From NCBI RefSeq assembly GCF_902686445.1, contig NC_062232.1:72309440-72373439 (forward strand): a DNA stretch of 64,000 nucleotides, in the 5' to 3' direction. Under the pieces are notes generated by a model. The model did no database searches, was not told the origin of the DNA, and saw nothing but the letters and a program-made list of their open reading frames with translations. The translations under genes and the position numbers were made by a program. Within the stretch, counting starts at the first letter, position 1, and each line of letters begins with the position of its first letter. The DNA is from Sciurus carolinensis (taxonomy: Eukaryota; Chordata; Mammalia; Rodentia; Sciuridae). Shown one piece after another: positions 22,256 to 34,721 of the stretch.

Positions 22256-22622
22256 CTCCGTTATGGGCAGGATTGTGTCTCCCTGAAAGTCATATGTTAT
22301 AATATTAAACCCTAGTATCTCAGAACATGATCATATTTGGAGATAGGATTGTTCATAATGTAATTAATTTAAAATAGGGTCATTTGGCTAATCTCTTAAT
22401 CAATATGACAGTGCTTTTAAAAAAGAGATTAGAACATAGACCCATAGAAAAAAAAGATGATGGGAACACACAGGGAGAAAATGACCATCTAAAAGCCAGG
22501 GAAGAGAGACTTCAGATGAACTCAGCCCTTCTGACACTGTGCAGAACTATGAGACAGTACATATTTGTTATTTAAGTCACCTAGCCTGTGATAATGTCTT
22601 ATCAGAGCCCTAGCATATTAGT
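22256..22622 (+). repeat. MLT1-type MaLR LTR
   Basis: Follows the MLT1 consensus order as remembered: ...TTGTGTCTCCCTGAAAGTCA, ATATTTGGAGATAGGATT, a CACACAGGGAGAAAATGACC block, then AACTATGAGACAG and a terminal GCCCTAGCATATTA. Old, non-coding. Confidence 0.75.
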
Positions 22623-23689
22623 TTAGCTTCAAAACCTTGGGAATACATAAATAAGATTATCTTCTGCATTATGCTATTAAACAAATTTATGATGGAAGAG
22701 AAACAATCATATAAATTCATCAAAAGTGCAAAGTATCTACTAAAAAGTCTTGAGTATAATGCAGTTGTGAGTACTAATATGTATTTACTTACTTATAATT
22801 TGCCACAAGATACAAAGTAGATCAGTTATAGCAGCATATGAAAAAAGTGGTAGAGAATCAAGGTCTCTTGATTTAATATCATGGACATGAAATTCAAAAT
22901 CACTTGCAGTTAAGGATAATAGGAAGTAGTTAATAAACGATAACCATAATAATCACATATTGTTTTACTTAATCACTACAGAAAGGAAGTATAATCAGTA
23001 GAGTTGAGTAAATGGCTTGCATTACGGTTATGTTTTATGCTGTATTTTAAAAGTTGGCAATTGTTTTTTACCTCAGAATCATACCAATTAAGTTGGTCAC
23101 TTTTGAGTAAATCAGAAGAACCTAATCTCTGAGCCTAATTTGAAATTTAGGCAATTGGGTGTGGCAATAACATCAAGGCACTAAAAAAATAGCTATTTCT
23201 CTGGGTGGGTGAACTGCTTTTCCTAGGAAGGAAATACATACCTTGTTATTTGCCTTTTTCATAGTGCTAAAGAGATGATATAATTTTACTCTAGTTTGGT
23301 ACATATTTAAACCCTGAACAATATTTCTTATATTGGTATTATACTTCTAAACAGATTAAATTTGTTACTGACCTGGACAATGGGAAGAATACTGAAGAAT
23401 GTTACCATACAATATGGTTTAAAATAAAATAATAATTTGTTCTGATTACTAGAAAAAGGTTTACTATTTCTTTCAATGAAGGAAGTCTAGGAAGTGCTTG
23501 CTTCCATGGAATCCAATTACATTCAATTGTTGGCTTCTCACAGGTTAGGAGAAGAACTTACAGTCATTGGTTTGTTTATCATGGGTGAACAAGGGTTAAC
23601 TGGAGTAGGCCAAGTCACACTCTTTGAAATGGGAAGATGCCACACGATATGTCTGTCTTCTCCTCTGACCTGTGCATTATGTATTATTC
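22623..23689. other. AT-rich sequence, nothing recognised
   Basis: No gene or repeat identified between the two MLT1 LTRs. Confidence 0.4.
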
Positions 23690-24075
23690 ATCCAGAACTT
23701 CCCTAACAAAATGCCAAATATTGGGTGGCTTAAACAACGAAAATTTATTTTATCACAGTCTGGAGGTTGGAATTCCAAGATCAAGGTGCCAATATGGTGG
23801 TTTTCTTTTTCTTTTTCTTTATTTTTCCTGAGGAACTTCTCCTTGGTTTGCAGATACTGGCCTCATTGTTTTTCTCATGGGTTGTTCCTTTTGTTTGCTT
23901 ATACATGGTGTCTCTTTCTGTTCTTATAAGGACATTAATTGTATTGGACTTTGGTCCCAACCTGTTGACTTCATTTAACCTTAATTAATACTTAAAAGGA
24001 ACCATTTCCAAATATAGTCATATTGCAAGTTGGGATTTTAACATATGAATTTTGCAGGTCACAGTACAGACCATG
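23690..24075 (-). repeat. MLT1-type MaLR LTR, antisense
   Basis: Typical antisense MLT1 text: GGGTGGCTTAAACAACGAAA, GTCTGGAGGTTGGAATTCCA, TGACTTCATTTAACCTTAAT, CAAATATAGTCATATTGCAA and CATATGAATTTTG. Opposite orientation to the LTR at 22256, so the two are not the ends of one provirus unless an inversion occurred. Confidence 0.75.
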
Positions 24076-25559
24076 TTGCATGGTTACATATCACCTAGAA
24101 CAGCTTTATCACAGTCATTAAAAAGAAAAATTTAGTATATGAATAAAAAGTATGACAAGTAAATAGAATTGGTTATTATCCTATTCCCCTACTACAAAAT
24201 GTTGTTTTGTGTTTATGACTAAGGAAATGGAAAAATTAAGTACTGACAGTAACTACTAGATTGATGAATTATATAAATTCAGAAAACATAGAAAATTCCT
24301 TTCCCTCTAAATGTTAAAATTTAACTTACATGTCTTGCTTCCACCTAAATCCTTTTTGATAACTGAACAAAAGGAAAAGTAGCAATCACTTATTATAAAT
24401 ATACAGAACCTATTGAATATGTACTTGTTTCTATTATATTAGTTTTGTTAGAATAGTATAATTTAATGTAATTAAATTCTGGAAAACATATAATAAAGAG
24501 TTCTGGACAATTTAAACCTCAGTGAAATCTGATAAAACTGATACAGCAGCTACAAGACTCATTGTGTGTGTGAGGTTCCATATAATTTTAATTCTGTAAT
24601 CCCACTGAATTATTCATGATTCTCCAGGGAAACAGGAGTAGTAGAAGGTATATATTGCTGTACCATGTTTATGATAAACTTGATAGTAGGGTGATGGAAC
24701 ATATCACATAGATATGAAAGGTAATGTTTCCATAAAAGAAGAGAGAAGCTAATTAGTATGACTAATATTTTGTATAGATGGGGAAATCTCATAAGGTAGG
24801 GTAATAAGAACTCCCGCAGGTGTTCTCTGACATTTTACTTGTTTACATTGATAACATGTTTTTCCAAAAATGTGTTCTGTGTATATGATAACATACATAG
24901 TGAGTTGTAGGACACAGTGACAATGGGATTAAGATATTTGCTGCTGCCCAGAACATACTGCCTTAGGAATGTTGAAAAGATTGTAGGTAGCCCAAACAGT
25001 TCCTTTAAGTAGAAAATAAATAGATTAAGAAAGCAACCAGGTGGCTAAACACACCATCAATACAGTGTTTTTCTTTTTTTTCTTCCCCTTTTCATGGTAT
25101 AAATGATCAGATATGTGTACATTGCAAGTACAGAAATCTACCTCCTCTTGCTGCCACCCAAGACTGTCTCATATGCAAATTCCTTCTGAATGAATATTTG
25201 AGGACTTAGAATTTGAATTGTATCTCTTTCTTTGATCTGAGGTTGTCCTTCACTTATGAAGAACAGTTCATGATTATAGTAGAGAACTTTTCTAATATAT
25301 GCATGTGAAAATGGGCATCCTATGTATTAGGAAAAATAGATTTTCAAGCACCCTTTTTCACTAAAAAGTCCCTTTTTGACTATAAGACTCACTAACCTTA
25401 TGTGCCTAATGGAGTACTTATAATGTGACTACTCTGAATTAAAATTAATTCAAAAGTGGAAAATGTAGAGTGAGAATCAAAGGTTTAGCCTGAAAAAAAA
25501 ATAGACTCAAATATTATTCATGGTGTTTATATTTTGAAATGATAATGTTTTGACTATAA
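24076..25559. other. AT-rich sequence, nothing recognised
   Basis: 1.5 kb without a recognisable gene or repeat. Confidence 0.4.
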
Positions 25560-26430
25560 TGAGCTAAAACATTATTATTAAAAGACAAACTTGACCAATT
25601 GTGTATCTCTTTTATTTCTGGATTGTTTTTCTCTTTTATTTTTATATGTGTCTTTTATTTTTTTATCCCCATACTAAATAATTTTGATTATCCTGGTGGC
25701 ATAAAACCTGTAAATCAGATAAGATAAATCTTCCAATTGTGTTTGCATTTCTAAAAATCATTTTATGTTAGGCCCTATGTATTTCCATAAACATTTTCAA
25801 ATAATATTACCAATTTCTTTTTTTAAAAAAACTTCTGTTATTTTGATTGTGATCATGTATTATGCTAAATCTACATATCAATTCGTGGAGAATTCCCATC
25901 TTAACAATAGTGAGACTTCCTATCAAGGAATATAGAACTCTATATATTTAAGTACTATTAAATCTCTTTCAGAAAAGATTTTGATGTTTTCCATATAGAA
26001 GGTATTTACAAGTCTTATTTATTGTGAAGTATTTGTTTCTGAGCCACTGTAAATAGCAATTAGAAAGTGAGATTAAAAATATGCAATAGTTTGTTGCCAG
26101 AATGTTTGGAAAGAATCGATTTTGGTTTATTATATCCTGAAGCCCTGGGGAATTCCTTTCATAGTTCTAAGATTTATTTCTTTTCATTGCCTTAATGGAA
26201 CGTATAGTATCTTCAGAACAATGTTGGAAAAAATAAATATAAGCCAGAATCCTTGTCTTCAGCCCAATTTCAGAAAGCAAAATTTCATTTCCCCATTATG
26301 ATTTCAGGTATAGATTTTTTCATAGATGCCCTTCATCAGATCGAGTAAACTTGCCACCTTTTCTAGTGACTTAGAGTTTTTATAATTATATCAAAATTGT
26401 ATCAAAATGTATTTGAACATTTTCAAATGC

Positions 26431-26432
<2 letters not shown>
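25560..26432 (-). repeat. Ancient L1 fragment, ORF2 RT/C-terminal region, antisense
   Basis: The order of words (CATATCAATTCGTGGAGAATTC, ATCTTAACAATAGTGAGACT, then TTTACAAGTCTTATTTATTG) matches old mammalian L1 ORF2 on the minus strand. Heavily mutated. It appears to resume at 26840-26945 after the simple repeat and SINE. Confidence 0.6.
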
Positions 26433-26498
<66 letters not shown>

Positions 26499-26638
26499 CT
26501 CTTTCTTTCCCTCCCTCCCTCCCTCCCTCCCTCCCTCCCTCCCTCCCTCCCTCCCTCCCTCCCTTCCTTCCTTCCTTCCTTCCTTCCTTCCTTCCTTCCT
26601 TCCTTCCTTCCTTCCTTCCTTCCTTCCTTCCTTCCTTC
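26433..26638. repeat. Three-block polypyrimidine tandem array (CTTT/CCCT/CTTC)
   Basis: 206 bp with only C and T on the plus strand: (CTTT)n to about 26509, (CCCT)n to about 26563, then (TTCC)n to 26638. It adjoins the 3' end of an antisense SINE, so it probably grew from the SINE's A-tail. Long Ser/Phe/Leu/Pro ORFs across it are artefacts. Confidence 0.97.
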
Positions 26639-26833
26639 TACCAGGGATTTAACCCAGGGGCACTTAACCACTGAGTCATATCTCCAGACCTTTTTATTTA
26701 TTTATTTATTTTATTTTGAGACAAATATAGCTAAGTTGCTTAGGGCCTTGCTAAGTTGTTCAGACTGACTTTGATCTACCTGCCTCACCCTCCTGTGCTG
26801 CTGTAATTACAGGCTCGCTCCCTGGACCTGGCT
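26639..26833 (-). repeat. B1-dID composite SINE, antisense
   Basis: ACCAGGGATTTAACCCAGGG ... ATATCTCCAGACC (ID part), a TTTA-rich linker, then the antisense B1 part ending TAATTACAGGCTCGCTCCC. Confidence 0.85.
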
Positions 26834-26949
26834 CAAATGTATTTTCAGCATCAATTAATATATTCTGTAAGGTTTTAATTTTTATTATTTTTAAAATAGT
26901 AAGATTGGTTGATTTTTAAAGTTAAACCAACTTTCCATTTATGACCACC

Positions 26950-27055
26950 TTGTGAGACTGAAATGGGACAATCACTTCAATCCAGGAGTTTGAGACCAGC
27001 CTGGGCAACACAGTGAGATCCTCTGCCCACCCCCGCCCAAAAAAAAAAAAAAAAA
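26950..27055 (+). repeat. 7SL-derived monomer SINE fragment
   Basis: TCCAGGAGTTTGAGACCAGC and CTGGGCAACACAGTGAGATC are close to the 7SL/Alu-domain consensus; a poly(A) follows at 27039-27054. It lacks an ID part and keeps sequence lost in B1-dID copies, so it looks like an old 7SL monomer. Confidence 0.7.
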
Positions 27056-27374
27056 CTGTGGGATAGCAAGACTTGACTGATTCTCTGCTTAGCATTTTAC
27101 AAGGTTGGAACCAAGGTATCAACTAAACTAACTTCTTTTCAAGAGGATCCAAAGCTGAATTGATTTCCAAGCTCATTCAAGTTGTTAGTAGAACTCAGTT
27201 TAATTTGACTGTAGAACTACATATCCATTCCTTGCAAGTTATTGACAAGGTACCACTCTCATCATTTGGATTCCACCAGTATTCCTTTGCTCATGATCTT
27301 CTTTCATCCTCAAAGCCAGCAATAGTCAGGAGTCCGTCTCATCTTTGAATCTCTCTGAACTCTACTTTTTTCTT

Positions 27375-27572
27375 TCATTTTTTTAAATTTTCAGCACCGG
27401 ACCTGGGGCAAACTACCATTTAACCACATTCCCAGCTCCCCCCCCTTTTTTACTTATTATTTTAAGACAAGGTCTCACTAAGTTTTTGAGACTGGCCTCA
27501 AACTTCTGATGCTCCTGTTTTAGCCTCCTGATACCTAGGATTAAAGGCATGCACTACTGTGCTTTGCTTATC
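27375..27572 (-). repeat. B1-dID composite SINE, antisense, old
   Basis: ACCATTTAACCACATTCCCAGC, then ACAAGGTCTCACTAAG, GAGACTGGCCTC and GGATTAAAGGCATGC in the expected antisense order. Confidence 0.8.
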
Positions 27573-28259
27573 TGACCTCTTTTCTGTCTCATTTATTCTT
27601 TGCCTTTTCTTTCACATTATCTCTTACTAATGCTTCTGCCTCTCTTTTCTGTTTTTAATGTCTCATATTATTATATATGACCCACCTAGGCAATCCAGAT
27701 AATCCTCCTACTTTAAAATTAATTGATTAGTAACCTTCATTCCATCTTCACAGTCCTTTTACAAGAATAGATTCACATTTGATTAAATAACCAAAGGATA
27801 CAAAATCTGAGGGGTATCTTTAGAATTCTGCCTATATAGCACCCTCCCCTTTTCGGTTTCTCTGATCTCCCATTTCTACATTCTTTAGAATTATTTGACA
27901 ATTTTGGTTTTGTCAACACTCATTTATCTCTGGATTTTAGCTGTGCCTCTGTATTAAATTTTTGTGCTTATTCTCAGGATTAAAATATAAATACCTAATA
28001 TTTCATAGAAAATTTAGAATTCATATTACATCAATTAAAATAAAATATAGACACTTTGTAAGTATATGGTTGTCCTCATCACTTTACATTGATATTTGTG
28101 TTAGAATTGTAATATGACCAATATCTAGGTACACTGAAAGTCCTAATAGATAACATGATAATGTTTGTATTCATCACTAATTTGTTTCAAATAACTTAGA
28201 AGAAAATCTATCCTTTATGTATATTAAGATATTTATTGTTTTATGATTTTCATTTGATT
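27573..28259. other. AT-rich sequence, nothing recognised
   Basis: No gene seen; possibly decayed L1 between the neighbouring L1 pieces. Confidence 0.3.
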
Positions 28260-29230
28260 TCTGAAGATCCACATTTCCATCTGATATATCCCTTCTGCCT
28301 GAAAATTATCCTTTATAATTTCTTATAAAGAAGGTATGCCTTATGCGCGTGACAAATTCTCTTAATTTTCTTTTCATCTGAAAATGTGTTTATTTTGCCT
28401 TCATTCTTGAGAGATATTTTCACTACATAGAATTCTTTTTTAAGCATTATTTTCTTCCAGTCTTTAAATGATGTAGTTCCATTATCCTGTTTTCCTTGTT
28501 TTCTGATGGGAAATCTGCATTCATGCCGATTGTTACTTTCATGTGCAATGTGCATTTGCCCCTTATTGCTATTTGGTTTTCAACAGTTTTATTATGGTGT
28601 TTCTATGTATAGTATCCTTTGATTTTTCTTTTTCCTACTTTGTGAAGATTTCACATCTGTAAATTTATACCTTCAAGAAATTTGGGGGTATTTTGGGAAT
28701 TAGTTCTCCTCCTTCTGCTTTCCTCTCCTTTCAGTACTTTTGTCTTCTGCTTCTGACAGTCCTTGTACACATGAATTTCTTTATCATTGGTTTTACTGAT
28801 TGGATAACCTATTTTCTATCAAAAATTTCATTGATAATTTTCTCTCTCACTTAGATTCTGAGACAATCCAGTTGATACTTTAGAATTTCTCCTGCTGTAC
28901 TTTTTCAGTTCTCAAATTCCTTTTAAGTTTATTTTAGGGTAGAAACTAATCATCTCTTTTGGAGAACATTTATCTTTCAATTTACTTTAAATGTTTTTTT
29001 TAATTATAAAGCATAGTTATAAAATGGATCATGTTTCTTGATAGGTCCAAAATCTGGGGCATTTTAAGATTGGTGTCTGTTGGCTGTCCTTTTCCTTGAA
29101 AATCGGTTGCATTTTCTTTGGTCATTTTTCCTTGTTCTTTTTTTGTCAAATAATTTTGAATTGTTTCCTGAACTTTGTGAGTGTTAATTTCTGTAAATTT
29201 GGGTCTTAAAATATTTCTCTTGAGAATATT
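28260..29230 (-). repeat. Probable ancient L1 ORF1-region fragment, antisense
   Basis: T-rich text with TTTTATTATGGTGTTTCTATG and ATGAATTTCTTTATCATTGG. The style and order resemble the antisense ORF1/early region of old L1. No frame remains. Boundaries and assignment are uncertain. Confidence 0.4.
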
Positions 29231-30849
29231 GATTTGTGTTTGTTTGTTTAAGCAGGTAATAAAAACAGTTTGTGACTTTCATTCTGTGGGTGCTTTTCCA
29301 ATTTCAGTTCAGTTCTCAAAGCCTTTGCTATATATTTTTGTATCTGTTCCATGTATGAACAGCTCAGAGGGGAGCTTAAAACCTGTGCTGGTTTATAGAG
29401 AGAATTAAAGAATCCTCTTCTCCAGTTCTCTGTTCTCTGGCATTCCACCCTATATTCTCTGGTCACGAGGGGCTTCCAAGTTATTCTGCAGAACATACAC
29501 AGTTTTTTTTAAAAATTGCCGTTCTAGCCATATGCACCATTGCTTCAATGCACACCTCCATGACTGAGGCATTCCCTCAGGGTAGAGTCATGGAAGAAAA
29601 GAGACCAAACACAAATAAGCAAAAGAAAACAAATAATTCACCCCTGTATGTGTTACTTATTAAGGTTTTGACTCCTATCCACAAACTTCTTGCTTGCTTG
29701 CTTGCTTTTTCTATATTTTTCAGTGTTTGGAATTTGCTTTTTGTAATTAGTCCAAGGTCTACAATTGTAAACGGCAAAAAAGATATGCTACAGTGGATTT
29801 ATCCTGCTACAACTGAATTGGAAATTCCACATACATTTTTATAAATAAAATTTATTTATCTTCCTTCATTTCAAGCACTCCATGTAAAGCCCAAAGACAG
29901 AAGAGAATTTTCTGTTGAAAGATTGTATTGTGTGTTTGTGTGTGCACGTATATCTTTGAACATATATATTCTTTTGATCAGTTGTCCTTTCTATTTGACT
30001 TTTATTTGCTTCCTAAATTTCTTTTAAAAATTAATATTACTAAAGTAGTAGAACTAATCATTAATTCACTGAATGCACAATTCTTGCTATGTTTCCAGCA
30101 ACTAAATCAGAGTACTAACCAAATTCCTTTACTTCAAAGTTTTCTTTTAAATTGCTTTTATTTCAAGAAGGTAAAATCTATGGGCATGTATATTATCTTG
30201 ATTAAGAAAATACCAACAGGTGGGTCATGATTAAAATACAGGGCTAGATGTTTACAATTTTCTTTCATTCAAATTGTAGTGGCAACAAGACATTTTAGTA
30301 ATTGTATCTATTTGCCTAAAATGAGACCTTTCCCCCAAATGATTTTCTCCAAAGAATAAGAAATAGCAATAATATTTCAGCATATTGCTTTTTGTTGTCA
30401 GATCATCCACTATGTCAGAATTGATCTAGATGGATAGAAGCAGATATATAGTTATTTTATGTAGAAACTGTCAGATTTTCTAGCTTTGTAAACCCATAGT
30501 CTACAAATTGTTCAACTAGCATCCTTTCATTTTTGAAAAAACTGCTGTCAATATATGAATACGGATTTATTCCTAAATTTGATACATTCATTCTTTAATA
30601 TATATTATATATATAATGAGGTATGTACAAACTTAGAAATTAATTATAATTATATAAATTGCCATAGTAATTCTAATATTTTCCACACCAAAATGTTCTT
30701 CTTATATATCCCATGATTTTCAGATATCTGAATTTTAAAATAACTATTATAAATAAATAATATGTCCTGTGAAAGGAGAAAATTTTATCAGTGAAAAATC
30801 TGAGTAAAACATATGCACTTTAATGATCTATACATATATATGTGTATAC

Positions 30850-30890
<41 letters not shown>

Positions 30891-30968
30891 GAGAGAATCA
30901 CTTATTCTATTTAACTTCACTATTACCTGCCTAGCTCCTTGTTCTTCTTAAAGTCTCTTACACCTTCA
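29231..30968. other. AT-rich sequence with a TG microsatellite
   Basis: No gene recognised. (TG)n at about 30852-30885. Short ORFs are not supported by any recognisable domain. Confidence 0.45.
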
Positions 30969-32525
30969 TTTTTTTTTGTTTATTCTATTTAGTTATACAT
31001 GACAACAGAATGCATTTTGATTCATTGTACACAAAGGGAGTACAAATTTTCATTTCTCTGATTGTACATGACGTAGAGTCACACCATTAGTGTAATCATA
31101 CATGTACATAGGATAATGATTTTTGTCTCATTCACCATCTTTTCTTCCCCCGGACCCCTCTCCTGCCCTCATCTCCCTCTACACAATCCAAAGTTCCCCC
31201 ACTCTTCCCTTATCCCTCACTCCCTATTATATATTGGCATCCACTTATCAGAGAAAACATTTGGCCTTTGATTTTTTGAGGGATTGACTTATCTCACATA
31301 GCATGATATTCTCCAGTTCCATCCGTTTACCAGCAAATGCCATAATTTCATTCTTCTTTATGGTTGAGTAAAATTTCATTGTGTATATATACCACAGTTT
31401 CTTTATTCATTCATCAATTGAAGGGCATCAAGGTTGGCTCTACAATCTAGCTATTGTGAATTGAGCAGTTATAAACATTCATGTGGCTGCATCGCTGTAG
31501 TACGCTGATTTTAAGTCCTTTGGGTTTAGGCCAAAGAGTGGGATATCTGGTCAAATGGTGGTTCCATTCCAAGTTTTCTAAGGAATTTCCATACTGCTTT
31601 CCAGAGTGGCTGCACCGATTTTCAATCCTGCCAGCAAAGTATAAGTGTACCTTTTTCCCCACATCCTCACCACCATTTATTGTTGCTTATGTTCTTGATA
31701 ATAGCCATTCTAATTGGAGTAAGATGAAATCTCAGAGATGTTTTAATTTGCATTTCTCTACTTACTAGAGATGTTGAACGTTTTTTCATGTATCTATTGA
31801 TGAAATGTGTATCTTCTTCTGTGAAGTGTCTGCCCAGATCTATAGCCCATTTATTCATTGGGTTCTTTGTATTTTTGGTGTTAAGAGTTTTGAGTTCTTT
31901 ATACCTTCTGGAGATTAGTGCTCTATCTGAGGTACATGTGGTAAAAATTTTCTCCCACTCTGTAGGCTCTCTCTTCATATTATTGATTGTTGCCTATGCT
32001 GAGAAGAAGCTTTTTAACTTGAATTCATCCCATTTATTGAGTCTTGCTTTCACTCCTTGCACTTTAGGAGTCTTGTTAAGGAAGTCTGGTCCTAAAGGAA
32101 CATGATGAAGATTTGGGTCTACTTTTTCTTCTATTTGGTGCAGAGTTGCTGGTCTAATTCCTAGGTCCTTGATCCATTTTGAGTTGAGTTTTGTGCCGAG
32201 TGAGAGATAGGGGTTTAGTTTCATTTTGCTGAATATGGATATTCAGTTTTCCCAGCACCATTTGTCAAAGAGACTATCCTTTCTCCATTGTATGTTTTTG
32301 GCTCCTTTGTCTAGTATGAGATAACTGTATTTATGTGGGTTTGTCTCTGTGTCCTCTATTCTGTACCATTGATCTACCTGTCTATTTTGGTGCCAACATC
32401 ATGCTGTTTTTGTTACTATTGTTCTGTATTATAGTTTAAGTTCTGGTATTGTGATACCTCCTACATCACTCTTCCTGCTAAGGATTGCTTTGGCTATACT
32501 GGGTCTCATGGATTTTAAAGGGTAT
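30969..32525 (-). mobile_element. 5'-truncated L1, 3' end of ORF2 and 3' UTR, antisense
   Basis: A T-run at 30970-30978 is the L1 poly(A) on the minus strand. The 3' UTR follows (to about 31250), then the ORF2 C-terminal region. Minus-strand frames at 31447-31978 and 31994-32224 carry the familiar end of L1 ORF2 (for example NPYLSLGTKLNSKWIKDLGI) and align with the L1 at 48.2-49.2 kb. They are broken by frameshifts. The element stops near 32525, within ORF2. Not coding for the host. Confidence 0.88.
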
Positions 32526-32689
32526 GCAATTTTAAGTCAGTGAAAATTGTGCTTAGTTTCACTTCTGCCCTATTATCTTTTACAACTGGTATTCAATATT
32601 AAAAAAAAGAAATTGTTATAGATTTAGCAATAGCTGATAAGGAAATAAGTTAAATGTGCTGAATATAGGCCTGATTAAAGAACATTGCT

Positions 32690-32818
32690 GGGGGCTGAGG
32701 TTGTGTCTCAGTGGTTGAGTGCTTGCCTAGCACATGTAAGGCGCTGGGTTCAATCTTCAGCACAACATAAAAAAATAAGTAAAATAAAGGAATTGTGTTC
32801 GTATACAACTTAAAAAAG
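32690..32818 (+). repeat. ID-type SINE with 3' extension
   Basis: Head GGGGGCTGAGGTTGTGTCTC ... GTTCAATCTTCAGCAC, then the A-rich linker and AAATAAAGGAATTGTGTTCG before the tail. Same extension as at 4168-4312. Confidence 0.85.
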
Positions 32819-33560
32819 AACATATTATTATTATATTTCTCCTAACTTCTTAACATTCTCTCATATTGGTCTACTATCACATGAGATATTATTGACCTAC
32901 CTTCTATAATCTTTATAATTTCTTAAAACTATAACTATTATGTATTTTCCATAGAGAAACATGAGTAAAAAGATTCATTGTGAGTTTATGTTTTCATTTC
33001 TTCACTAGCTACTAAAAGGGCTTCTTGCCAGAATTAACAGTCATGGATTAGACATTGGCTAGTGCTTTGTTTTCAATGTTAAAGACTCCTACCCTGATTT
33101 TGTTTTCAAAACCAAAAATGAAACCCATATTTAGGAGTAAAATGTTATCACTTAAGTGTATAGAGGTTGATTTTCTTTCAAATTAAGACCTTGTTTTATT
33201 CTTTTAAAATGAAAAAAGGAATAGTACATACTTAAATAGTCAAATTGGAACAATAGCACATACTCTTTTAGAAATGCCTGCAAGAGAAGTTAATATGTAG
33301 TTAGGATGTAGCTTTCTTGGGGCTTTGACTGAACAACATAAATTAAATAGAGGTCTGACCCAGAAGTGACATGTCTACATAGGCATCTCTTTTTGTGACA
33401 CTTTACTCACCTTGATGAATTCAGCATTTCGACATATCCTCAAAGTACATTCAAATTTCCCTTCATTAACGAGGCATAAATATTTGAAGACTATTTTGTG
33501 AGGGAATAATTTAAAAAAAAGGTTTATGTCATAAGCAAAACAATATTTACAAAGTCCTCA
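32819..33560. other. AT-rich sequence, nothing recognised
   Basis: No gene or repeat identified. Confidence 0.4.
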
Positions 33561-33574
33561 TAAAAGTATTTCTG

Positions 33575-33706
33575 GGGCTGGGGAGATAGCTCAGTCGGTA
33601 GAGTGCTTGCCTTGCAAGCACAAGGCCCTGGGTTCGATCCTCAGTACCGCAAAAAAAAAAAAAGTATACATTCATTGTCCAATCAAGCATCAGTATTAAA
33701 CTGAGT
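33575..33706 (+). mobile_element. Young ID SINE with unique 3' tail (BC1-like architecture)
   Basis: The ID head GGGCTGGGGAGATAGCTCAG ... GGTTCGATCCTCAGTACC has both Pol III boxes intact. An A-run at 33651-33663 follows, then about 43 nt of non-A-rich unique sequence (33664-33706). A perfect 14-bp repeat TAAAAGTATTTCTG flanks the whole unit (33561-33574 and 33707-33720), so head, A-run and tail entered as one retroposed RNA. The AAAA at the duplication start fits L1 endonuclease targeting. The tail does not look like the rodent BC1 3' domain as I remember it. Confidence 0.8.
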
Positions 33707-33720
33707 TAAAAGTATTTCTG

Positions 33721-34721
33721 TTCCTTTTCCCAAAGTTATTGTGCCTCGTTTTCCCTCATCCTTTTTTTTCCTTAGCATAACTTATATCAATTTCCATTCC
33801 AAGAGAATTTTGCTCTTAGATTCAACTAGCATACTTTGCAGAACAAATGCTCAACAATTTGCCATATAGTCAGATCTTCTATTATTTGTCAAATATGCTT
33901 CTTAACATTTCTAAGTTCATCCAACCACAAAGGACTCAAATATGCAATGCTGTTAGGCTAAAATTGCCTGATTTATCTATCTCTGTAACTCTCCTTGCCA
34001 ATAGAAAAGAAAAATCATGTTGAAGATTTATTATTGACCCCAATTCCTTCTTCCTTAGACACTACTGGAATTCTCTGTGCCATTTTTTTTCTTCCCATTA
34101 CTGTATTAACAGAAATGTACCTTTATAAGGTGTTTGCATAGATAAATAATAGCTGATGTTCATGGTCAGATACTGGTAAGTGCTTTATAGAGTTTTTCCT
34201 CACAGATGTTATTTCATTGTCACAACCACCTGTGGAACACTATTACTATTTCACATTCATAATAGTAACATGAGACGCACTTACTTATGGTCACACAGCT
34301 ATCAAATAATGTATTTGAAATGTACAAACCAAATAGTTTAACTTCAGAGCCCCGATTCTCAAATAACAGAGTTTCCCCTCAGATCTTTTGGATTAGCATT
34401 GTAGAAAAGAAAGCTAACGATTCATAACAGTAGGGGTTCGGGTACATTTTATTATTTGTTAGATGAATAAATACAAATGATCACTTTATTTACTGTATTA
34501 TATATGTTCATTGTCTAAATAACAGGATATTTGGGTTACATATTATGCCCACATAATTACCTCAGAAGTTTAACTGCTACTGTTAGGTAGCATTAATCCA
34601 CTCTCACTTTTATAGTGGTTAGCATAAAATGAACTATATGTAATCAAATGTGATTTAAGGGCTAACTGAGTAGCAATGTTCTGCATTGGACCATCTAAAT
34701 TTATCTTTCTCAAGAACAAGT
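33721..34721. other. AT-rich sequence, nothing recognised
   Basis: No gene or repeat identified. Confidence 0.4.

Noticed and set aside
26397..26768. Long Leu/Pro/Ser/Phe ORFs on both strands (up to 123 residues)
   Set aside because: They translate the CTTT/CCCT/CTTC simple repeat and have no domain or start context.
33575..33650. tRNA-Ala-like sequence with intact A and B boxes (also at 54000, 47690 and 38040)
   Set aside because: These are ID SINE heads with A-tails and target duplications, not tRNA genes.
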